From: Acaryochloris sp. CRU_2_0
GTDB taxonomy: Bacteria; Cyanobacteriota; Cyanobacteriia; Thermosynechococcales; Thermosynechococcaceae
DNA length: 39,206 nucleotides
Direction: 5' to 3'
Assembly (NCBI GenBank): GCA_012034865.1
Contig: JAAUOM010000031.1
Location: 1 to 39,206 of the forward strand
In this document: positions 33,597-39,206 of the stretch, piece by piece
How positions within the stretch are numbered: position 1 is the stretch's first letter
Layout: the number at the start of each line of letters is the position of its first letter
Translations under genes and position numbers: made by a program
Notes under the pieces: generated by a model
Databases searched by the model: none
What the model was told of the DNA's origin: nothing
What the model saw: the letters and a program-made list of their open reading frames with translations, nothing else

Positions 33597-34535
33597 ATGA
33601 GTCGAACCTATAAAGCGACTGGAATTAATCTCAAAACTATGCCGTTGGGAGAATCCGATCGTCTGCTCACCATTTTGACCCGGGAGCAGGGTCTGATCAA
33701 AGCCGTTGCCCCAGGTAACCGTAAGCCTAAATCTCAGTTAGGAGGACGTAGTGCCCTGTTTGTGGTCAATGATTTACTCCTGATCCAGGGTCGGTCTTTG
33801 GATAAGATTGCCCAAGCAGAGACTCTGGAATCCTACCCCGGTTTGAGCCAAAATTTAGCCAAGCTAACGATCAGCCAATACTTAGCAGAACTCACCCTCT
33901 ATCAGGCTCTGAGTGGTCAACCCCAAATCGAACTTTGGGACTTATTCTGCCAGCAACTCAATCAACTTCAAGCTGCCAGCCTGGATCAACTGCCCTTCTG
34001 TCTCATTTATGGCACCCTGCAACTGCTGACTGGGGCAGGGATTGCCCCCCAAGTTCATACCTGCTGTTTTACCCATGAACCCTTATCTCCCCCTTTAACA
34101 GATGCCCATTGGCGGGTGGGCTTTAGCCTCAGTGCAGGGGGAGCCGTCACGCTCTCATCAGTTTCATCCTTTTCTCGCTCTCACCTGTCTCCTCAGTACA
34201 CGGCTGGAGTGCCCTCTGTTCCCTTGGTGAGAGAGGGCTGCGATGACTTACAGTCGGCCTCTGGCCATCGCCCCCTTCCCGGCAAGCTGGTGCAACTCTC
34301 AGCCCAAGAGCTGTCTTTACTCCAGACCCTCACCTCTGTTGAGAGGGACAACAACTCATCCCTACACTGTTCTTTAGCCACAGCACAACCCTATCCTCTG
34401 TCGGTGTGGCAAGCCGTTGAATCTGCGCTGCGCCACTATGCTGAGGCTTATTTTGATCGACCGATTCGCTCTGCTGCTTTGCTTGACACCTGCTTTTCTA
34501 CCCTGCCCGATCTCGTTACTCCTGTGCATCCATGA
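33597..34535 (+). CDS. recO: DNA repair protein RecO
   Basis: RecO anneals single strands and loads RecA with RecR in gap repair. The N-terminal OB fold reads TYKATGINLKTMPLGESDRLLTILTREQGLIKAVAPGNRKPKSQLGGRSALF, with the conserved ESDR and GLIKAVAPG. The C-terminal helical domain follows. The zinc-finger region is degenerate (TCCFTHEP), and after GGAVTL there is a Ser/Pro-rich insertion of about 45-50 residues. This makes the protein, 312 residues, longer than most RecO. I take the ATG at 33597 with GGGGTG upstream; the frame is open to a TTG at 33582. Its stop overlaps the MFS start by ATGA. Confidence 0.9.
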   Translation: MSRTYKATGINLKTMPLGESDRLLTILTREQGLIKAVAPGNRKPKSQLGGRSALFVVNDLLLIQGRSLDKIAQAETLESYPGLSQNLAKLTISQYLAELTLYQALSGQPQIELWDLFCQQLNQLQAASLDQLPFCLIYGTLQLLTGAGIAPQVHTCCFTHEPLSPPLTDAHWRVGFSLSAGGAVTLSSVSSFSRSHLSPQYTAGVPSVPLVREGCDDLQSASGHRPLPGKLVQLSAQELSLLQTLTSVERDNNSSLHCSLATAQPYPLSVWQAVESALRHYAEAYFDRPIRSAALLDTCFSTLPDLVTPVHP

Positions 34536-35998
34536 CCTCAGTACATGATTCCCACCTAGAAACAACACCAACCGCTTCTGGATCTGCTCCCTCCCAGAAA
34601 GTAGATTCAATATCCTCATCTCCATCCGCTGTCGTCCAGTCTGACTGTGCTACTACCCCTCTGTCGTCGCCTGAGGAGCAGGGATACTGGCCCGTCTTGC
34701 GAAATCGCAATTTTCTGTTGATGTGGAGCGGCCAGGTTTTTTCCCAGATGGCGGACAAGGTGTATCTGGTCTTGATGATTGCCCTGATCACCAGCCGATA
34801 TAAAGCTGAAGATCAATCGGTGAGTGGTTGGGTGTCCTCGATCATGATTGCCTTTACGATTCCTGCGGTTCTCTTTGGATCTGTTGCTGGCGTCTATGTG
34901 GATCGCTGGTCTAAAAAATGGGTGCTGGTCTTAACAAACATCTTGCGGGGTGGTTTAGTTCTGGGTTTACCCCCCTTACTCTGGATCTGTGATCAGCAAA
35001 CGGGTTGGTTCCAGATTCCTTTGGGCTTTTGGTTGCTATTGGCAATCACGTTTTGTGTCTCGACCTTGACTCAATTTTTTGCCCCGGCAGAACAGTCGGC
35101 GATACCGCTGATTGTGGATAAACCCCATCTGCTCAGTGCCAATTCTCTCTATACCTTAACCATGTTGTTGGCGGTCATCGGTGGGTTCGCAGCCGGAGAG
35201 CCGCTGTTGCAAATGGCGGGAGCCTTTGCCTCTCGCCTCGGTGGCGACTGGGATTTGGGACAAGAATTAGTAGTAGGTGGCAGTTATGCGATCGCAGGTC
35301 TGCTGCTATTAGTCTTAAAAACAGGCGAAACAGCCGCCAATCGATCCAATGCCGACAATCATGTTTGGGCGGATATCAAAGAGGGTTTGCAGTATCTTCA
35401 AAATCACCGCCGAGTCCGCTTTGCCCTGATTCAACTGGTGATTTTATTTTCCGTGTTTGCCGCCTTAGCCGTGTTAGTGGTCCGCCTCGCCCAGGAGTTG
35501 CCCGTCATTAAAACTTCTCAATTTGGCTTTCTATTGGCCACGGGGGGGGTGGGCATGGCCATGGGTACGGCCATCCTCGGCTCCATTGGCCAAGGATTAC
35601 CGCGCCATCGCCTCAGCTTCTATGGATCTCTAGGGATGGCCACCATGTTAGGGGGGCTAGCCTTTTTTACCCAGTCCCTGTGGATATCCCTGGTGTTATT
35701 GGTGGGTTTGGGGGCGGCGGCAGCCTTAATCGGGGTGCCGATGCAAACCATCATTCAAGAAAAAACCCCCGAAGAAATGCGGGGCAAAGTCTTTGGCCTG
35801 CAAAACAATGCCACCAATATTGCCCTTAGTTTGCCCTTAGCCTTGGCTGGCTTGGCAGAAACCTTCTTCGGCTTACAAACCGTTTTATTGGGACTTGCTG
35901 GGATTGTTGCGATCGGAGGGCTCTTATCCTGGTATATTTCCGATACCAGCTCATCTGCGTTAGATGAGATTACTTCTCCACCTACATCATCTCCCTAG
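34532..35998 (+). CDS. MFS transporter
   Basis: A 488-residue transporter of the major facilitator superfamily, with a polar 45-residue N-terminal tail (Ser/Thr/Pro-rich) and about 12 helices. The first-helix pattern YWPVLRNRNFLLMWSGQVFSQMADKVYLVLM and the loop motif GVYVDRWSKKWVLVLTN (between helices 2 and 3) are those of the LplT/EntS-like group of exporters. The second-half loop is short. The gene begins inside the stop codon of recO (ATGA overlap) and ends 5 bases ahead of the glycosyltransferase gene, so recO, this gene and the next are one translation unit. Substrate unknown. Confidence 0.88.
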   Translation: MTSVHDSHLETTPTASGSAPSQKVDSISSSPSAVVQSDCATTPLSSPEEQGYWPVLRNRNFLLMWSGQVFSQMADKVYLVLMIALITSRYKAEDQSVSGWVSSIMIAFTIPAVLFGSVAGVYVDRWSKKWVLVLTNILRGGLVLGLPPLLWICDQQTGWFQIPLGFWLLLAITFCVSTLTQFFAPAEQSAIPLIVDKPHLLSANSLYTLTMLLAVIGGFAAGEPLLQMAGAFASRLGGDWDLGQELVVGGSYAIAGLLLLVLKTGETAANRSNADNHVWADIKEGLQYLQNHRRVRFALIQLVILFSVFAALAVLVVRLAQELPVIKTSQFGFLLATGGVGMAMGTAILGSIGQGLPRHRLSFYGSLGMATMLGGLAFFTQSLWISLVLLVGLGAAAALIGVPMQTIIQEKTPEEMRGKVFGLQNNATNIALSLPLALAGLAETFFGLQTVLLGLAGIVAIGGLLSWYISDTSSSALDEITSPPTSSP

Positions 35999-36003
35999 TC
36001 CAT

Positions 36004-37179
36004 ATGCACATCGCTTGGATTGGCAAAAAATCGCCCGCCTGCGGCAACGTCACCTACAGCCGCGAAATCACCAATGCCCTGCTCGATCGCGGGTATCAAG
36101 TCAGTTTTTTGCATTTTGCCCAAGAAGCGTTAGATGAGGCTGGAGATAAGTCCATTGACTTTGAGAAACAGCCGATGCCTCTAGAATGTCAAGAGGTCTC
36201 TCTGCCATTTTTGTATAAGTCGCAGGTATACACCATCCCCACTTTGCGCTCTAGTAAGGTATTAACTGAGTCGTTACGGAACCTCAAGCCCGATCTGGTT
36301 CATGCTTCTTTAACCTTGTCGCCGTTGGATTTTGTCCTCCCGGAAATTTGTCAAGAACTCCAAGTCCCTCTGGTGGCCACCTTCCACCCTCCCTTTAGCC
36401 ATAAACATCGCAATTTGTCTTCAGGGACACAACACTTCATGTACCAGCTTTACGCGCCTTCCCTGGCTCATTATGATGCAGTCATTATTTTTTCCCAGGC
36501 GCAACGGGATTTACTCATGCGTTTAGGGGTACCAGAAGCCAAGCTAGTGGTGATACCCAATGGCGTGGACACGGATAAATACTCTCCCGGCCCCTCCACC
36601 TTCAAAGCAGAATTGCAAACGGAGCGCATTGTTGTCTATCAAGGTCGAATTTCCATTGAAAAAAATGTAGAGTCTTTGCTCAAGGCTTGGCGACAAATCC
36701 AGATGCCTGTGCATGCCAAATTGGTGATTGTTGGCGATGGCCCCCTTTTGAATGTGCATATGGCCACCTATAGCTCCGACCAGAATGTATTGTGGTTGGG
36801 GGCTATTGCCGATGAGCATCGCCGCATTGAAATCCTCAGAAGCGCAGATGTGTTTGTGCTGCCATCCTTTGTAGAAGGCTTATCCCTATCGTTATTAGAA
36901 GCGATGTCTTGTGGAGTGGCCTGTTTAGCCACTGATGCGGGGGCTGATGGCGAAGTTCTTGCCGATGGGGCTGGTATTGTTCTCAATCCTCAACGGGTGC
37001 GCGGAGAATTACGCACCTTACTGCCGATCTTGGCTGAACATCCAGAAATGGTCAAACTCCTCGGTCAAAAAGGGCGGCAGCGAGTGCTAGAGCGCTATTG
37101 TCTCGGTCGAAATCTCGATCAACTAGAAAAATTTTACGCTCAACTCTTACGACATTCCCCCATTGCTATGTCTCGGTGA
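36004..37179 (+). CDS. Glycosyltransferase family 4
   Basis: A GT-B glycosyltransferase of 391 residues, retaining type. The N-terminal half binds the acceptor (WIGKKSPACGNVTYSREITNALLDRGYQV; VATFHPPFSHKHRN); the C-terminal half holds the nucleotide-sugar site: VVYQGRISIEKN (GR at 214-215, K220) and the EX7E pair E291/E299 (VEGLSLSLLEAMSCG). No signal peptide. It probably adds a sugar to a lipid or to an exopolysaccharide. Its neighbour is the MFS transporter, 5 bases upstream, which may export a product, although the pairing with recO suggests only co-transcription. Confidence 0.88.
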   Translation: MHIAWIGKKSPACGNVTYSREITNALLDRGYQVSFLHFAQEALDEAGDKSIDFEKQPMPLECQEVSLPFLYKSQVYTIPTLRSSKVLTESLRNLKPDLVHASLTLSPLDFVLPEICQELQVPLVATFHPPFSHKHRNLSSGTQHFMYQLYAPSLAHYDAVIIFSQAQRDLLMRLGVPEAKLVVIPNGVDTDKYSPGPSTFKAELQTERIVVYQGRISIEKNVESLLKAWRQIQMPVHAKLVIVGDGPLLNVHMATYSSDQNVLWLGAIADEHRRIEILRSADVFVLPSFVEGLSLSLLEAMSCGVACLATDAGADGEVLADGAGIVLNPQRVRGELRTLLPILAEHPEMVKLLGQKGRQRVLERYCLGRNLDQLEKFYAQLLRHSPIAMSR

Positions 37180-37525
37180 AAACTTACGTCCTTATCAATT
37201 CTAGGCTACATAAAAATTGCCAACATTGCCACGCAGGACACCTCCATCACCCCTAGGCGATCGCTCCCATTTTCTCCCTAGGACCAGAGATCGCAGTTCC
37301 AACTGAGAGATTCAGGTTAGCAATCCCCCCAAGAGTGCGAAAGATTGACAGTAGCAGCTTCTGGTTGAGTCTAGTTTGGGGATTGGATATAGTGGGTATC
37401 AATCCACCCATCGGTTTCTCAACAACCTGCGGGCGGAAAATCCATTTCTATGATACTGATAAACTTCAAGAATAAGACTTAAAACGCTCCGCTGAAGACC
37501 GTTGGCAGTTGGTCAACTTTTAAGA
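37180..37525. other. Intergenic stretch, no gene seen
   Basis: No gene is supported. The stretch holds one GCGATCGC (HIP1) site, two CCCTAGG boxes about 25 bp apart and a weak inverted repeat (GTTGAG/CTCAAC, 37364-37423). Promoter elements for the helicase gene should be here but none is clear. Confidence 0.4.
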
Positions 37526-39028
37526 ATGGCACGTAATCCCACACTGACCTACGATCGCGGTACGCTAATTTTGCATCCTCCGCCTGGGGGTAAAGATTGG
37601 CTGGATTATGCTATTTGGGATGATCGGGTGGAACGTTTCCGGGTGCCAGCGATAGACTATCGATCGCTGCTGAGGGCAACCCAAGGGACTAGTACCCGTT
37701 TGGTGGACGATGCTAAGGCTTATGAGACGTTACACCTGACGCCGAGTGTGGAGATGACCCCCTATCCCCATCAGCAGGAGGCTCTCCAGGCATGGCAGCA
37801 GCGCCGTCGGGGGGTGGTGGTTTTACCGACGGCAGCGGGTAAAACTTATTTAGCCCAACTGGCCATTCAAACCACGCAACGCAGTACGTTAATTACCGTA
37901 CCCACGTTGGATTTGATGCATCAGTGGTATGCCCATTTAGGAGCAGCCTTTCCTGATGTGGAGATTGGGCTGTTGGGTGGGGGAGCTCGCGATGGTCTCG
38001 GACCGGCCTGTGGCCATCGCACCCCCATCCTGATCGCTACCTACGATAGTGCTGCTATCCAAGCTGAAACCCTGGGCAATCGTTATGGGTTGCTGGTTTT
38101 TGATGAGTGCCACCATCTTCCCAGTAGTTTTAATCGGGTCATTGCTGAATATGCGATCGCTCCCTATCGCTTGGGATTAACAGCTACACCGGATCGCAGT
38201 GATGGTAGACATGTCGATTTAGATGTTTTGGTTGGCCCAACGGTCTATCAAAAATCAGCAGAGGAGTTATCAGGGATTGCCCTGGCTAAACATAAGACGG
38301 TACAAATTCAAGTCAAGCTCTCTGCCCAAGAACGGCAGCAATACGATGAACTCATCCGCACCCGCAATCAGTTTTTACAATCGGCTCAGATCTTCTTGGG
38401 TAGCCTGCCAGGATGGCAGCAATTTGTACGTGAGAGTGCCCGATCTACAGCAGGACGCCGAGCCATGCTGGCTCACCGACAGGCTCGTGCGATCGCCTTC
38501 GGTACAGAAGGAAAACTCCGGATCCTCGCCGATCTGCTGGCTCAACATTATCCGCAGCAAACCCTCATTTTTACGGATGATAACGCCACCGTTTATCGCA
38601 TTTCTGAAGATTTTTTGATCCCAGCCATTACCCATAAAACCCCTGTCAAAGAACGTCACGATATTTTGCAGCGGTTTCGCGCGGGGGAATATCCCACCCT
38701 GGTTGCCTCTCGGGTTCTGAATGAAGGTGTGGATGTTCCGGCGGCAAGTATTGCCATTGTTCTCTCTGGTACTGGCTCCACCCGCGAGTATATTCAGCGT
38801 TTGGGGCGGGTTCTGCGTAAAGGCAAAGATCCCAGCAAGTTGGCGCTGTTATATGAAGTGATTGCCGAAGACACCAGTGAAGAGAATACAGCTCGCCGTC
38901 GCCAACCCAAACCCAAGCCTCATTCCCGCCAGTTAACCTTAGTGCCTGATCGGTATGCCCAGCCTGACCTGCCGATGCCTCGTGCAGCAGAACAACCTGG
39001 AGATTGGCCAGACTCTTCAGATTTGTGA
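37526..39028 (+). CDS. XPB-like superfamily 2 DNA helicase
   Basis: A DEAD/DEAH-type helicase of the XPB/ERCC3 branch, 500 residues. The N-terminal 75 residues form a damage-recognition-like domain. Motifs follow: Q-motif-like YPHQQEALQAW, Walker A PTAAGKT (101-107), DECH (193-196), LTAT (218-221), then the second RecA domain with TLIFTDDN, and motif VI QRLGRVLRKG. A basic, Pro-rich tail (RRRQPKPKPHSRQ) ends it. The ATG at 37526 fits the family start; the frame opens at TTG 37502. In archaea and some bacteria XPB is paired with the Bax1/DUF790 nuclease; none is found downstream in the 178 bp visible. Confidence 0.9.
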   Translation: MARNPTLTYDRGTLILHPPPGGKDWLDYAIWDDRVERFRVPAIDYRSLLRATQGTSTRLVDDAKAYETLHLTPSVEMTPYPHQQEALQAWQQRRRGVVVLPTAAGKTYLAQLAIQTTQRSTLITVPTLDLMHQWYAHLGAAFPDVEIGLLGGGARDGLGPACGHRTPILIATYDSAAIQAETLGNRYGLLVFDECHHLPSSFNRVIAEYAIAPYRLGLTATPDRSDGRHVDLDVLVGPTVYQKSAEELSGIALAKHKTVQIQVKLSAQERQQYDELIRTRNQFLQSAQIFLGSLPGWQQFVRESARSTAGRRAMLAHRQARAIAFGTEGKLRILADLLAQHYPQQTLIFTDDNATVYRISEDFLIPAITHKTPVKERHDILQRFRAGEYPTLVASRVLNEGVDVPAASIAIVLSGTGSTREYIQRLGRVLRKGKDPSKLALLYEVIAEDTSEENTARRRQPKPKPHSRQLTLVPDRYAQPDLPMPRAAEQPGDWPDSSDL

Positions 39029-39206
39029 GTTATCTCGGTGATAGAGGGTTAACTCCAAATCCCCCCCCACTTCGTAATGCTATCCATTACACACAAGTAC
39101 GTAGGAATATTACAGGATATAGCTTTTAAGAACCAGGTGCAAAGGTTTGAGTTAACGTTGAAGAGTCAACTGGAGATGAAACATCATGGGAAATTGGGCT
39201 AGCTAA
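39029..39206. other. 3' flank of the helicase gene to the window edge
   Basis: No gene is recognised. A run of eight to nine C (39062-39069) and an AT-rich part follow the helicase stop. Confidence 0.3.

Overview
The window is chromosomal DNA of a cyanobacterium. The octamer GCGATCGC (HIP1) recurs throughout, in genes and between them. The gene content also fits: PGM1-related ATP-grasp ligase, polar amino-acid ABC permeases of the Nat/Aap type, lipid-anchored RND adaptor, SpoIID-like protein with a GGGFGHGVG motif. I cannot fix genus or species from sequence alone.

Layout. 1-~960: right part of an IS630-family insertion sequence with the transposase in two frames. 1043-5640: adaptor and pump of an RND efflux system. 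5641-6066: gene-free stretch full of short repeats and hairpins. 6067-7048: two small genes of unknown function, minus strand. 7281-12616: rimP-nusA-infB operon on the minus strand, with a terminator-bearing leader ahead of rimP and no ylxR in its usual place. 12770-14618: membrane protein and thioredoxin-like protein. 14708-15172: smpB. 15244-18418: polar amino-acid ABC transporter (permease split by a frameshift, second permease, ATPase). 18741-19953: globin and a short-chain dehydrogenase, overlapping tail to tail. 20706-21161: small conserved-looking protein. 21512-25154: branched-chain-type amino-acid binding protein, PiT phosphate transporter, alpha/beta hydrolase. 25504-26696: two pseudopilin genes. 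26935-28781: SpoIID/LytB-like protein, frameshifted. 28979-32657: PGM1-like ligase, zinc-ribbon protein whose halves lie in two frames, DUF4870 protein, TraB/GumN lipoprotein. 32788-37179: deoC, then recO, MFS transporter and GT4 glycosyltransferase as a tight cluster. 37526-39028: XPB-like helicase.

Most of the window is ordinary core and accessory gene content. rimP, nusA, infB and smpB serve ribosome maturation, transcription elongation, translation initiation and ribosome rescue. Several genes are importers or exporters.

The most notable signal is a set of genes broken at homopolymer runs: the amino-acid permease (T6), the SpoIID-like gene (probably A5), a zinc-ribbon gene (T6, which in frame reads as the slippery heptamer T TTT TTA) and the transposase (A8). 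The three host genes all need a -1 shift. Either the assembly under-counts homopolymers, or some of these are real recoding sites. The zinc-ribbon gene is the best candidate for real recoding. The second notable signal is a promoter, three hairpins and an intrinsic terminator ahead of rimP, which looks like an attenuator of the rimP-nusA-infB operon. I found no CRISPR array, tRNA, rRNA or prophage.
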